DNA from: CAZKVJ01 sp964556225
Lineage (GTDB): Bacteria; Actinomycetota; Acidimicrobiia; Acidimicrobiales; Ilumatobacteraceae
Length of the DNA stretch: 64,000 nt
Reading direction: 5' to 3'
Assembly (NCBI GenBank): GCA_964556225.1
Contig: CAZKVJ010000017.1
Span: forward strand, 1-64,000
In this document: positions 43,012 through 52,525 of the stretch, one piece after another
Layout: each line of letters opens with the position of its first letter
How positions within the stretch are numbered: position 1 is the first letter of the stretch
Position numbers and translations under genes: made by a program
Notes under the pieces: model-generated
Databases searched by the model: none
The model's input: the letters and a program-made list of their open reading frames with translations, nothing else
Told to the model about the DNA's origin: nothing

Positions 43012-43872
43012 TCAGCGCACGACGACGGCGTTGCGCATCGTGCCGATCCCGTCGATCTCGGTCTCGATGACCACGCCGGCGCGCAGGAACAGCGGCGGGG
43101 TGCGGGCGACGCCGACACCGCTGGGCGTCCCGGTCCACAGGAGGTCGCCCGGGAGGAACGTGATGTAGCGCGACAGCCACGCCACCAGAACGGGCACGGG
43201 GAAGATCAGGTCGCTCGTCGAGGACCGCTGCACCTCGACGTCGTCGATCCGGCACGACAGCTCGAGGGCGTCGGGGTCAGCCAGCTCGTCCGGCGTGACC
43301 AGGTAGGGACCGATGGGTCCGAAGGTGTCGTAGCTCTTGGCCACGGTGAACTGGCGGACCGGCTCGCGGTACTGCTCGGTCCGATCGGAGATGTCCTGGC
43401 CGCAGGTGACGCCGGCCAGGTGCGCCCAAGCGTCGGCTTCGTCGACGCCGTGGCAGCGCCGGCCGAACACGATGACCAGCTCGGCCTCGTAGTCGACCCG
43501 ATCACGGCCGTCGGGGACGACGACATCGTCGTACGGACCGCACACGGCGTTCTCCGACTTGCCGAACACGGCGGGCTCAGCCGGCAGCTCCCGGCCCGTC
43601 TCCAGCGCGTGCTGCCGGTAGTTCAGCGCCACGCCGAACCCCTTCGCCGGGCGTGGCACCGGCGGGCCGAGCCGCGCCGGGTCGAGCGCCGGCCAGTCGG
43701 TCGGGTTCACCGATGCCGCCAGCTCGCGCAGCGCCGGGTGGGTGGCCAGGTCGGACAGGATCATCGGATCTGCACTCAGCGTGCCCCCGCTGGCGCGATT
43801 GACGTCGACCGCGTGCCGGAGCGCGTTGTCGATCACCAGGGTCGACCGACCGGCGTAGTTCGCGAGGCGCAT
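43012..43872 (-). CDS. Fumarylacetoacetate hydrolase family protein
   Basis: The 286-residue protein has the FAH core: a metal-binding VDYEAELVIVFGRR near residue 126, GVTCGQDISDR, AKSYDTFGPIGPY and GDLLWTGTPSGVG near residue 246. Members cleave or decarboxylate beta-diketo acids in aromatic and sugar-acid breakdown. Lying downstream of a PLP desulfhydrase/deaminase gene on the same strand, it may join an amino-acid or xenobiotic degradation step, but the substrate is not evident. Confidence 0.87.
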   Translation of the reverse strand: MRLANYAGRSTLVIDNALRHAVDVNRASGGTLSADPMILSDLATHPALRELAASVNPTDWPALDPARLGPPVPRPAKGFGVALNYRQHALETGRELPAEPAVFGKSENAVCGPYDDVVVPDGRDRVDYEAELVIVFGRRCHGVDEADAWAHLAGVTCGQDISDRTEQYREPVRQFTVAKSYDTFGPIGPYLVTPDELADPDALELSCRIDDVEVQRSSTSDLIFPVPVLVAWLSRYITFLPGDLLWTGTPSGVGVARTPPLFLRAGVVIETEIDGIGTMRNAVVVR

Positions 43873-43919
43873 CCCGCGAGCCGATCACGCCGGCCGGGCG
43901 CGTGTCCAACCCGGAGCGC

Positions 43920-44942
43920 TCAGGGCGATCCGCCCGGCGCGAAGACCGCCGGCACTCCCCCGGTGTGGATCCACACCACGTCCGAACCTGGCGGCCAGCG
44001 GCCCGCCGTCGCGTGGCCGAGGAGCCCGGCGAAGCCCTTGCCGGTGTAGGTGCGGTCGAGCACCCAGGCGCCCGCGCGAGCCGCCCACCCGATGGCGGCA
44101 TCGCCCTCGGGCGACGGGATCCCGTAGTCGTCGCCGAGCCAGGACGGGTCGATGACCACGTCGCCGTCTCGGACCAGCTCCGGGCCACCGCCCAGCAGGG
44201 CCAGGCTCTCGCGTGCCAGCTCGCCGACGTCCGGCGCGCCGGCGTTCACACCCTTCGCGACGCCGATGGCCAGCACCTCCGGCACGGCCGCACCGGTGGC
44301 GCGCCGCAGGGCTCGCCCGGCGACCAACCCGGCATGCGTCCCGCCGCTCGACGACGTCACCACCACGGCGGCCGGATCGATGCCGAGCGAGTCGCACTGC
44401 GCCATCAGCTCGACGAACCCGGCGACGTAGCCGAGCGCGCCCACGGCCGTGGACCCGCCGATGGGGATGGAGTGGGGAACCAGGCCGTCCGCCGCCAGCT
44501 CGTCGGTCAGCTGTTCCCGCGCCACCTCGAGCTCGCCCCAGTGGTGCGCCGGCGTCCCCGTGAAGTGCTGGTGGGCGCCGAAGCGCTCGGAGAGCAGCTG
44601 GTTCCCGGTGAAGACCTCGGGTCGCTCGCCAGCGAGCACCAGGTGCACCTCCAGCCCGAGCACTGCCCCGGCCGCCGCCGTCGTGCGGCAGTGGTTGGAC
44701 TGCCCGGCCCCGACCGTGACCAGGCAGGTCGCGCCGGCCGCCAGCGCCTCGGCGCACAGGAGCTCGAGCTTGCGGGCCTTGTTCCCCCCGAGTCCCAGGC
44801 CGGTGAGGTCGTCGCGCTTGACCCACAGCCGGGCACCGCCCGGCAGCTCGCCGCCCGGCTCGAGCGGGGTCGGCAGCGTGGCCAGCCGGCAGCGCCCCAC
44901 CTCGTCCAGCCGGCCGACGAGCGAGAGGGGGTCGATCGCCAC
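43920..44942 (-). CDS. D-cysteine desulfhydrase/ACC deaminase-family PLP enzyme
   Basis: The 340-residue fold II PLP enzyme has VKRDDLTGLGLGGNKARKLE near residues 42-61 with the PLP lysine, GAGQSNHCRTTAAA near residue 78, and SSSGGTHAGL near residue 197 for phosphate binding. This is the DcyD/ACC deaminase family; the two activities are hard to separate by eye. The GTG start at 44942 is preceded at 6 nt by TAACCT (leaderless type), divergent from ung. Confidence 0.85.
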   Translation of the reverse strand: MAIDPLSLVGRLDEVGRCRLATLPTPLEPGGELPGGARLWVKRDDLTGLGLGGNKARKLELLCAEALAAGATCLVTVGAGQSNHCRTTAAAGAVLGLEVHLVLAGERPEVFTGNQLLSERFGAHQHFTGTPAHHWGELEVAREQLTDELAADGLVPHSIPIGGSTAVGALGYVAGFVELMAQCDSLGIDPAAVVVTSSSGGTHAGLVAGRALRRATGAAVPEVLAIGVAKGVNAGAPDVGELARESLALLGGGPELVRDGDVVIDPSWLGDDYGIPSPEGDAAIGWAARAGAWVLDRTYTGKGFAGLLGHATAGRWPPGSDVVWIHTGGVPAVFAPGGSP

Positions 44943-45007
44943 GGCCCGAGGTTACGCCCCGAACCCTCGGACCGATTCGGTTCGGAGGGAGGGGCAGAAT
45001 TCGGGGG

Positions 45008-45718
45008 GTGAAGACGGACTGGAACCCGGTGCTGCGGGCGGAGCTGGAGCAGCCCTACTGGCGGGAGCTCCAGGAGTTCGTCGCCAGCGAACGGCGCCGG
45101 GCCACCGTCTACCCGCCCGCCGACGAGGTGTTCGCCGCCCTCCACCTCACGCCCTACGCCGGCACCCGGGTGCTGATCCTCGGCCAGGATCCGTACCACG
45201 GTCCGAGGCAGGCGCACGGCCTGTGCTTCTCGGTGCGCCCCGGGGTCGCCATCCCGCCGTCGCTCGCGAACATCCACGCCGAGCTGCGCGACGACCTCGG
45301 CTACCCGCCACCCGACCACGGCAGCCTCGTCCCGTGGGCCCGCCAGGGCGTGCTGCTCTTGAACGCCACCCTCACCGTGCGCGCCGGGCAGGCCGGCAGC
45401 CACCAGGGCAAGGGCTGGGAGCAGTTCACCGACCAGGTGATCCGGGCCGTCGACGCCAGGCCGGATCGGGTGGTCTTCGTGCTGTGGGGCAGCCACGCCC
45501 GCAAGAAGAAGCCGCTCATCGACACCTCACGGCACGTGATCATCGAGTCCGCCCACCCGTCGCCGCTGTCGGCGCACCACGGGTTCTTCGGCAGCCGTCC
45601 GTTCTCACGTGCCAACGCCGCGCTCGAGGCGGCAGGCCGCCAGCCCGTCGACTGGCGGCTGCCGCCCCTGGCGGAGCTCGAACAGCTCGGCGACGCTCAG
45701 CCGGCCGGGCTCGGGTAG
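45008..45718 (+). CDS. ung: Uracil-DNA glycosylase (family 1)
   Basis: Ung removes uracil from DNA arising by cytosine deamination. The 236-residue product has the catalytic-loop motif ILGQDPYHG near residue 60, LLLNATLTVR near residue 117 and the minor-groove loop SAHPSPLSAHHGF near residue 180. It starts at GTG 45008, 7 nt after a CAGAAT box. The 3' end overlaps the binding-protein gene by 22 bp. Confidence 0.96.
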   Translation: MKTDWNPVLRAELEQPYWRELQEFVASERRRATVYPPADEVFAALHLTPYAGTRVLILGQDPYHGPRQAHGLCFSVRPGVAIPPSLANIHAELRDDLGYPPPDHGSLVPWARQGVLLLNATLTVRAGQAGSHQGKGWEQFTDQVIRAVDARPDRVVFVLWGSHARKKKPLIDTSRHVIIESAHPSPLSAHHGFFGSRPFSRANAALEAAGRQPVDWRLPPLAELEQLGDAQPAGLG

Positions 45719-47481
45719 TCCGGCGGCTGCTCGCCCGGCGGGCGCTCCGTGTAGATCGTCACCGCGCCCTCGGGGTCGAACAGGTGCTCCTCGGTGGGCC
45801 ACTCGCCGGGCAGGTAGCGGGTCCCCCCGTCGACGAACCGGTACATGCCCGTCCCGTCTTTGCGGATCTCGTCGGGGCCGGTCGCGGTCGGGTCCCACCA
45901 CAGCAGCGTGGTGTCGTCGACGCCGTGGTAGTCGGGCTCGTCCCAGTAGCCGAGCTCGCCCCACGACAGGTAGGGCTGGGTGATCGCCCGGTCGTTGGCG
46001 ACCCGGTTCCAGATGGCCTTGCCCCAGTTCTCCACGGTGAGGTCCGGCCCCGTGAGCTGCAGCACGCCGTACAGCGTGGCGATCGGAGGGATGAACGTCC
46101 CGATCGTGTCCGGCGCGGGCGGCTCCTCGCCGGTGAACCACTTGTAGAGGTAGTAGTAGCCACCGGACTCCGGCGTCGTGCGGGCCGCCGTGGTCGTGAC
46201 GCCGAACGCGTGCGCCCACTGCTCCTGGTCGTACGTGCGGGCGAAGGCGTTCAGGTCGGCGAGCGTCGACGCGGCCAGGATCCACTCGGGGTAGTAGCCC
46301 TGCGCGCTGGCCTCTCGCGTGAACTCGCGCGGCGCGACGGGGTCGACGCTCATCACCACGCTGGTGACGCCGCTCGCCTTCAGCTTGGCGATGACCTGAG
46401 CTGCCGTCTGCTGGATGGTGGCGGGGTCGAGCGAGTACGGGATCTTCTCGGCGAACGGCGCCCCGGCCGCCTCCATCGACGCCGCGAACCGGTCCGCCAG
46501 CTCGGCCGACTGGGAGCCGGACTCGACGTACACCAGCCCGAACTTTCGCGGCTGCGACTGGAAGTCCTCTCCGGCGTACTCCGCGTTCTTGCCGAGCAGC
46601 TGCTTCTCCAGGAACTCCATCACGTGGTCCTGGCGCTGGGTGGCGCTGGCGTCGAGGGCCCACACGTACGGGTCGTGCTCGGCCAGCCACTCCGACGTCG
46701 CGCTCGGCACGCACGAGATGCACGGGATCCCCCGCGCTGCGAGCTCCTCGCCGAAGGCGTTCGTGAGCGCCGGGCCGCCGAGCACCATGAACGGCTTGAT
46801 GTCCTCGGCGATGTGGAGGGCGTCCGCCCGGGCGGCCACCGCGTCGAGCGCCGTCCCGGTGCCCTCCACCAAGATGAGCTCGACCTTGCGGCCGTAGGTC
46901 TCGAAGTACGTCTGGAAGTACTCGACCATCTTCAGCGCCGTCTCGTACTGCTCCTGGTTCGTGTCGTCGACCGTGATGGCGTCGGTGACGTAGCGGATGA
47001 CCGGGTCGCCCTCCTGCTCCTGGTACATGACCACCTTGATGGAGTCGCCGGTGACCCCTTGGGCCGTCGCGCCGCCGTTGTCGCCCGAGAAGGGGGCGAA
47101 GCAGGGTGGCGCGAAGTAGTCGGGCACGGCGAGCCGGCCCCGGTCGACATCGCAGCGCTCGTCCCAGGCCACCTCGATCCCCTGCTCCTGGGCCTCGGTG
47201 ATGCTGAGCGGGTAGGTGATCTCGCCGCCGCCACCGGTGGTGTCGCCGGTGGTGGCGTCCGTGCTGTCTGCGGTGGTGGCGTCGGTCCCGCTGCTCGTGT
47301 CGGGCGGTGCCTCCGACGAGGCGACGGTGGTGTCGCTGGCGTCATCGTCATCGCCACCGCTGGTGGCCACGAGCACGGCGGCGACGATGCCGACGACCGC
47401 CACGATGGCCACGATCGGACCCCATCGCTTGATGGCCGAGGGCCGGGACGAGGACGAGCCTCCTGAGCTGGCCGGTTGCAT
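45697..47481 (-). CDS. Membrane-anchored branched-chain-type ABC substrate-binding protein
   Basis: The 594-residue protein has a short cytosolic start, a membrane helix (residues about 20-40), an Asp/Thr/Ser-rich linker to about residue 88, and then a type 1 periplasmic-binding fold (for example GDSIKVVMYQEQEGDP near residue 145 and KASGVTSVVMSVDP near residue 366). It is larger than LivJ-type proteins (about 370 residues). A strong AAAGGAGA site precedes the ATG. It is the last gene of the operon with the fused permease and fused MFS-ATPase protein, so it probably feeds that transporter. Confidence 0.85.
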   Translation of the reverse strand: MQPASSGGSSSSRPSAIKRWGPIVAIVAVVGIVAAVLVATSGGDDDDASDTTVASSEAPPDTSSGTDATTADSTDATTGDTTGGGGEITYPLSITEAQEQGIEVAWDERCDVDRGRLAVPDYFAPPCFAPFSGDNGGATAQGVTGDSIKVVMYQEQEGDPVIRYVTDAITVDDTNQEQYETALKMVEYFQTYFETYGRKVELILVEGTGTALDAVAARADALHIAEDIKPFMVLGGPALTNAFGEELAARGIPCISCVPSATSEWLAEHDPYVWALDASATQRQDHVMEFLEKQLLGKNAEYAGEDFQSQPRKFGLVYVESGSQSAELADRFAASMEAAGAPFAEKIPYSLDPATIQQTAAQVIAKLKASGVTSVVMSVDPVAPREFTREASAQGYYPEWILAASTLADLNAFARTYDQEQWAHAFGVTTTAARTTPESGGYYYLYKWFTGEEPPAPDTIGTFIPPIATLYGVLQLTGPDLTVENWGKAIWNRVANDRAITQPYLSWGELGYWDEPDYHGVDDTTLLWWDPTATGPDEIRKDGTGMYRFVDGGTRYLPGEWPTEEHLFDPEGAVTIYTERPPGEQPPDYPSPAG

Positions 47482-47487
47482 CTGGAC

Positions 47488-50406
47488 CTATCTCCTTTCC
47501 CCCGAGCGGGCGATGACGGCACCGGACGTACCGAGGTAGGATTCGATGACGGTCTCGTGAGCGAGGACGGCGGCCGGCTCACCGTCAGCGATGACCCGGC
47601 CCTGGTCGAGTGCGATCAGCCGATCGGCGACCGAGCTCACGAGCGGGATGTCGTGCTCGATGACCACGAGCGCGGCGCCCATCTCGACCCGGATCCGCTC
47701 CAGCACCGGCCCGAGCGCCTCGACCTCGCGCTGGGCGATCCCCGACGACGGCTCGTCGAGCAGGATCACGGTCGGGCGGTGCGCCAGCTGGCACGCCAGG
47801 TCGACCATCCGGCGCGTCCCGGTGGAGAGCTCGCGCACGAACGAGTTGCGGTGATCGCCGAGGCCCATGAGCTCGATCAGCTCCGCGACCCGGGCCGCCG
47901 TGCGGGCCTCGTCATCGACGACCGACGGCAGACGGACGGCCGCGGCGAGGACGCTGCGGGTGTGGATCCAGCGCTCGAGCGCGACGGCGAGCGTCTCGTC
48001 GACCGTGAGCTCGGGGAACAGCCGGGCGTCCTGGAACGAGCGCCCCAGCCCCCGGGCGGCGCGCTCGGCCGCCGAGCAGGACGTGACGTCCACTCCGCCG
48101 ATGTGCACGGCGCCGGCGTCAGCGCGAACGAACCCGGAGATGAGGTCGAACGCGGTGGTCTTGCCCGCACCGTTGGGGCCGATGATCCCCACGATCTCCG
48201 CTGGTCGCACCTCGAACGACACGCCGTCGACGGCGCGGATCCCACCGAACGAGCACGTGAGGCCGCTCACCTGCAGCGCCGGCACCCCGTCGCCGTTGAG
48301 TGCGAGTGGGGTGTGGTGGCCAGCGGGCTCCGGTGGGCCGTCGACGGCGCCGGTCAGGAACACGCTGCGCAGCAGGTCGGGCCGGGCCAGCAGCTCGGCC
48401 GTCGGCCCGCTGAAGCGGATGGCCCCGCGCTCGAGGAAGTACGCCCGGTCGGCAGCCTCGACGGCGACGTTCACCGACTGCTCGACCAGCACCACGGCGA
48501 CGCCGGTCTCCGCCAGCCGGCGCACGACGGTGATCAGCTGGCCGACGATGATCGGTGAGAGCCCGAGCGACAGCTCGTCGATGAGCAGCACGCGTGGTCG
48601 GGCGATGAGCGCCATGCCCAGCGCGAGCATCTGCTGCTGGCCGCCCGACAGGTTCCCCGCCGGGTCGCGGAGCCGGCTCTCGAGCGCCGGGAACAGCCTG
48701 AACACCTCGGCGGTCGCGTCCCGCACCCCGGCGCGGTCGCGGTGGCGCGTCCACCCGGCGAGCTGCAGGTGCTCGTCCACGGTGAGGGTCGGGAAGATGC
48801 CGATCCCGCCCGGCACCTGTGCGATGCCGAGCGCCGAGATCTCGTTCGGCGGGGCGTGGGTGATGTCACGCCCATCGAGCACGACCGCGCCGCGGTCGGC
48901 TTGGAGGACCCCGCTGATGGCCCGCAGCAGCGTGGACTTCCCGGCCCCGTTGGTGCCGAGCAGCGCGACGACCTCACCCTCCTTCACGTCGAGGTCGACG
49001 CCGAACAGCACCTGGCGGTCGCCGTAGCTGGCGTCGAGACGCCGCACCAGCAGCAAGTCGGCGAGGCCCTGCCGCCGCCGCACGACCGCCTCGCTGCGGG
49101 CCGCGGTGGAGCGCCAGACCTCGGTGACGTCGTCCACGATGAGCCCGCTGACGCTGCGCAGGATCAGCGAGCCGATCAGGAACAGCGGCAGCATCACCAG
49201 CAGCCCGACCCGGATGTTCCACTCCTCGGCCACCCAGCCGATGAACGGGAGCACCACGAGGCCGGGGATCACCCACAGCGACGCCATCGAGAAGCCGGTG
49301 GCCCGTGCCCTGGGCGGGATCGCCAGGCTGAACGCGCCCAGGATGCCGGGCCCGAGCGCGGCCAGGGCACCGGACAGCACGCAGTTCACCCCGACGGCGA
49401 TCACCACGTTCGGGGCCAGCGCGAACCCCACCGAGGCGATCGAGCACACGACGGCGATGCTGCCGAGGAACCGCAGGAGCCCCTCGAGGTCGCCGACGTA
49501 GCGGCGGGCGACGATGCGCGAGCCGATGATGATGCCGGCCAGCTGGAACGGCTCGGTGATCGCCGCCGCCACCCCCCGCTGACGCTCGTTCAGGCCGAAC
49601 TCCTGGTCGTACATCAGCGCCGCCAGCGTCACGAAGCCGATGAGCGCGGTGGCGAGGAACGGCAGCGACCACCACAGCCGCCGCAGGCTCGGCACCTTCT
49701 GGACCGTGCGCCACGACTCGGCGAACGATGGCGCGGTCTCCTCGGTGTGGGCCACCTCGTGGTCGGCGCCGGCGGCCTCACGCTCCCACTTGCCGCGCAC
49801 CGGCTCGCGCAGGCGCAGGGCGAGCAGCACGAAGACCAGGGTGGGGATGACGAACAGGATGAACGGGGCCCGCCAGCCGAGGGAGTAGGCGAGCAACCCG
49901 GCGGCGAGCGGTCCGACGAACGCGCCGGTGGCGTTGGCGGCGCGGTGGACGCTGTACACGCGGTTGCGGGCCTGCAAGGGGTACCAGTCGGCGATGAGCG
50001 AGTTGTGGGTGGGGTCGATCACCGCCTTGCCGACCGCCGAGCCACTGCGGGCGATCACGAGCACGGCGACGCTCCAGGCCAGGCCCGTGAGCCCGGAGAA
50101 CGCGGCCCACACGAGGGCGCCGGCGATCACGAGGGGGACGCGGCGCGAGCGGTCGGCGTGCTGGGCGATCGGCACCTGCAGAGCCAGCGCGGCGACCGCC
50201 GACAGCGCCACGACGGCGAGCGCGCCGGTCAGGTCGAGCCCGAAGCTCTCGCGGATCTCGGGGAGCAGGATCCCGAACGCGGTGCGGTCCAGCTCGTCCA
50301 CGGCGTTCAGCCCGAACAGCACCACCAAGGGGTACACGGCCTCGCCGGCGCACACGTCGCGCAGCCACTGCCGGGGATGGCGCACGGCGTGCAGCACGTC
50401 GCTCAC
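47488..50406 (-). CDS. Fused MFS carrier-LivF ATPase-LivG ATPase protein
   Basis: One frame encodes 972 residues. Residues about 20-435 are a 12-helix MFS carrier (for example DELDRTAFGILLPEI near residue 37 and ARSGSAVGKAVIDPTHNSL mid-domain). Residues about 455-690 are a LivF-type ABC ATPase with LLGTNGAGKSTLLRA near 484 and LSGGQQQMLALG. Residues about 705-955 are a LivG-type ATPase with IGPNGAGKTTAFDLI near 739, LSTGTRRMV and VILLDEPSSG. The GTG at 50406 overlaps the LivHM stop by 4 bp. The ATPases clearly belong to the LivHM permease; why an MFS domain is joined to them is unknown. No internal stop or frame change is visible. Confidence 0.88.
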   Translation of the reverse strand: MSDVLHAVRHPRQWLRDVCAGEAVYPLVVLFGLNAVDELDRTAFGILLPEIRESFGLDLTGALAVVALSAVAALALQVPIAQHADRSRRVPLVIAGALVWAAFSGLTGLAWSVAVLVIARSGSAVGKAVIDPTHNSLIADWYPLQARNRVYSVHRAANATGAFVGPLAAGLLAYSLGWRAPFILFVIPTLVFVLLALRLREPVRGKWEREAAGADHEVAHTEETAPSFAESWRTVQKVPSLRRLWWSLPFLATALIGFVTLAALMYDQEFGLNERQRGVAAAITEPFQLAGIIIGSRIVARRYVGDLEGLLRFLGSIAVVCSIASVGFALAPNVVIAVGVNCVLSGALAALGPGILGAFSLAIPPRARATGFSMASLWVIPGLVVLPFIGWVAEEWNIRVGLLVMLPLFLIGSLILRSVSGLIVDDVTEVWRSTAARSEAVVRRRQGLADLLLVRRLDASYGDRQVLFGVDLDVKEGEVVALLGTNGAGKSTLLRAISGVLQADRGAVVLDGRDITHAPPNEISALGIAQVPGGIGIFPTLTVDEHLQLAGWTRHRDRAGVRDATAEVFRLFPALESRLRDPAGNLSGGQQQMLALGMALIARPRVLLIDELSLGLSPIIVGQLITVVRRLAETGVAVVLVEQSVNVAVEAADRAYFLERGAIRFSGPTAELLARPDLLRSVFLTGAVDGPPEPAGHHTPLALNGDGVPALQVSGLTCSFGGIRAVDGVSFEVRPAEIVGIIGPNGAGKTTAFDLISGFVRADAGAVHIGGVDVTSCSAAERAARGLGRSFQDARLFPELTVDETLAVALERWIHTRSVLAAAVRLPSVVDDEARTAARVAELIELMGLGDHRNSFVRELSTGTRRMVDLACQLAHRPTVILLDEPSSGIAQREVEALGPVLERIRVEMGAALVVIEHDIPLVSSVADRLIALDQGRVIADGEPAAVLAHETVIESYLGTSGAVIARSGERR

Positions 50407-52496
50407 GCCGGCACCTCTTGGGTCCGCTCGACCGCGCCGGCTTCGGCGGGTGGCCCCGTGCGGTCGGGATCGACCGCGGCCGTGATGACGCTCCGACCGG
50501 TGAGGCGCTGCACCGCCAGATCGCGCAGGCGCACCACGAGGCTCATCAGGCCGCCGGGCGCCAGCAGCAGCACGAGCAGCACGCCGGCCGCGCTGGCCAG
50601 GAACCGCCACTCCGGTGCGGTGATGAACCACCGCGCCCCCCGCAGGTAGACAGCGCCGAGCACGGCACCGCCGATGGATCCCAGCCCACCGACCACCGTG
50701 GCGATGAACACGTCGAGGCTGTCACCGGGGCCGTAGGTGGCCAGCTCGAACGACTGGGTGAGGTGGACGAGCAGTCCGCCTGCCACCCCGGCGATGGCGC
50801 CCGAGGTGACGAACGCCGTGAGCTTGGCCCGGGTGGTGCCGATGGCGAAGCTCTGCGCCGCCCGCTCGTTGTCGCGCGTGGCCAGGATGGCTCGACCGGT
50901 CCGCGAGCTGCGGATGCCCCTCACCCCCAGCACCACCAGCGCGAACACCGCCAGCGTGAAGAAGTAGTAGGCCGTGGCGCCGTCGAGGTCGATGCGCCCG
51001 AACAGCGCTGGTCGCTCGATCCGGTCCACCGGCACCCAGCCGAAGAAGCGCTCGTTGAGCAGCCACGACGACACGGCCAGCGCGAACGCGAGCGTCGTCA
51101 CCGCCAGGTAGAGGCCGCGCAGGCGCAGCGCGGGCAGGCCGATGACCAGCGCCGACACGGCACCGGCCACCCCGGCGACCACCAGCGACAAGGTGAGGTC
51201 CATGTCCCAGCGCGACGTGCACCAGGCGCTCACCGCGGCGCCGACGGCCACGAAGGCCATCTGCCCGAGCGAGATCTGTCCCGACCACCCGGTCAGCACC
51301 ACGAGCGAGATGCCCACGATGGCGAACACGACGATCGCGTTGACCTTGGTGAGCTGGTCCACGCGCAGGACGGAAGGGAGCACCACGATCGCCGCCACCC
51401 CGACCGCCGCCAACCCCCAGCGGATCATGCGCACCACCGGCACTGCGGCGACCTCGGCGGGCAGCGGCCGGACCTCCTCGGCGGCGCTCCAGCTGACGGC
51501 GGACTCCGGGTCACGCCGTGACGTGTCGCGTCGCTGGGCGAGCAGCGCCACCAGCACGGCCGCCGCCATGATCGGCGCCGTGAGGAGCGGGCTGTCCTCG
51601 TTCCAGGTGACGCCGTACTCGAGCACGCCGAGCGCGACCGCGGCGAGGGCCACCGCCGGCAGGTTCGTCAGCCGGCCGATCACCAGCGCGGCCAGCGCCT
51701 GCATGAGCGCGCTGACAGTGAGGGCCGTGCCCAGGGGCACCCCGAGGATGCCGGCTCGCAGGAACAGCGCGACGAACGACAGCGCGGCCGCCATGGACCA
51801 CACCAACGTGGCCAGGCGGGCGATGGGCACACCGAGCGAGGCCGCCCGATCGCGCCGCTCGGCGGCGGCCCGTACGGCGAGGCCGAGGCGCGTGTACCCC
51901 AGGAACCACGCGACCGCCGCCATCGTCACCGGCGCGACGATCAGCGCCACGATGTCGTTGCCGCCGAGCACGAACGTGCCGATCTCCCAGGTGACGTCGA
52001 TCGGCGACGGGATCCGCTGCGACGCCGCCGACTCCCCCCACCACCGCGGCACCAGCACGGCGAGCGCCCACAGCAGCTGCATCAGCCCGATGGTCGCCAC
52101 TGTGAGGATGAGGCGAGGGCTGTCGCGGAAGCGGCGGATGATCAGCAGCTCGACCGCCGCGCCGAGCACGACGGCGGTGGCCAGACCGACCGTGAGGCCG
52201 ATCCAGTACGACCATCCCCAGAACACGACGATCCCCACGGCCAGCGAGGTCGGGACGAAGCCGAGATCGGCCTGGGCGAAGTTGATGACCCGGTTCGCCC
52301 GGTAGACCAGCGCCAGCCCGATCGCGAGCAGCGCCACGAGCAGCCCGATGACGACGCCGCGCACCCAGGCGCCGAGGGGCATCGGGAAGAGCACGAGCTG
52401 CACGCCGACGAGCGCGGCGGCCGGGCCGACGGTCGCCAGCCAGCGCGGTCCGTTGCCGAGTCCCCCGACTCCCCCCATCCACCGCTCACGGTACAC
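50403..52496 (-). CDS. Fused branched-chain amino-acid-type ABC permease (LivH-LivM)
   Basis: The 697-residue membrane protein joins a LivH-like permease (residues about 30-320, with ANRVINFAQADLG near 67) and a LivM-like permease (about 350-660, with LTGWSGQISLGQMAFVAVGA near residue 406 and DNERAAQSFAIGT). The two halves normally form a heterodimer. It is the first gene of the three-gene operon and is divergent from the YihY-like gene. Substrates could be branched-chain amino acids, amides or urea-like compounds. Confidence 0.9.
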   Translation of the reverse strand: MYRERWMGGVGGLGNGPRWLATVGPAAALVGVQLVLFPMPLGAWVRGVVIGLLVALLAIGLALVYRANRVINFAQADLGFVPTSLAVGIVVFWGWSYWIGLTVGLATAVVLGAAVELLIIRRFRDSPRLILTVATIGLMQLLWALAVLVPRWWGESAASQRIPSPIDVTWEIGTFVLGGNDIVALIVAPVTMAAVAWFLGYTRLGLAVRAAAERRDRAASLGVPIARLATLVWSMAAALSFVALFLRAGILGVPLGTALTVSALMQALAALVIGRLTNLPAVALAAVALGVLEYGVTWNEDSPLLTAPIMAAAVLVALLAQRRDTSRRDPESAVSWSAAEEVRPLPAEVAAVPVVRMIRWGLAAVGVAAIVVLPSVLRVDQLTKVNAIVVFAIVGISLVVLTGWSGQISLGQMAFVAVGAAVSAWCTSRWDMDLTLSLVVAGVAGAVSALVIGLPALRLRGLYLAVTTLAFALAVSSWLLNERFFGWVPVDRIERPALFGRIDLDGATAYYFFTLAVFALVVLGVRGIRSSRTGRAILATRDNERAAQSFAIGTTRAKLTAFVTSGAIAGVAGGLLVHLTQSFELATYGPGDSLDVFIATVVGGLGSIGGAVLGAVYLRGARWFITAPEWRFLASAAGVLLVLLLAPGGLMSLVVRLRDLAVQRLTGRSVITAAVDPDRTGPPAEAGAVERTQEVPA

Positions 52497-52525
52497 GCCC
52501 CGCAGCCACGGCTACGGTTCGGACC

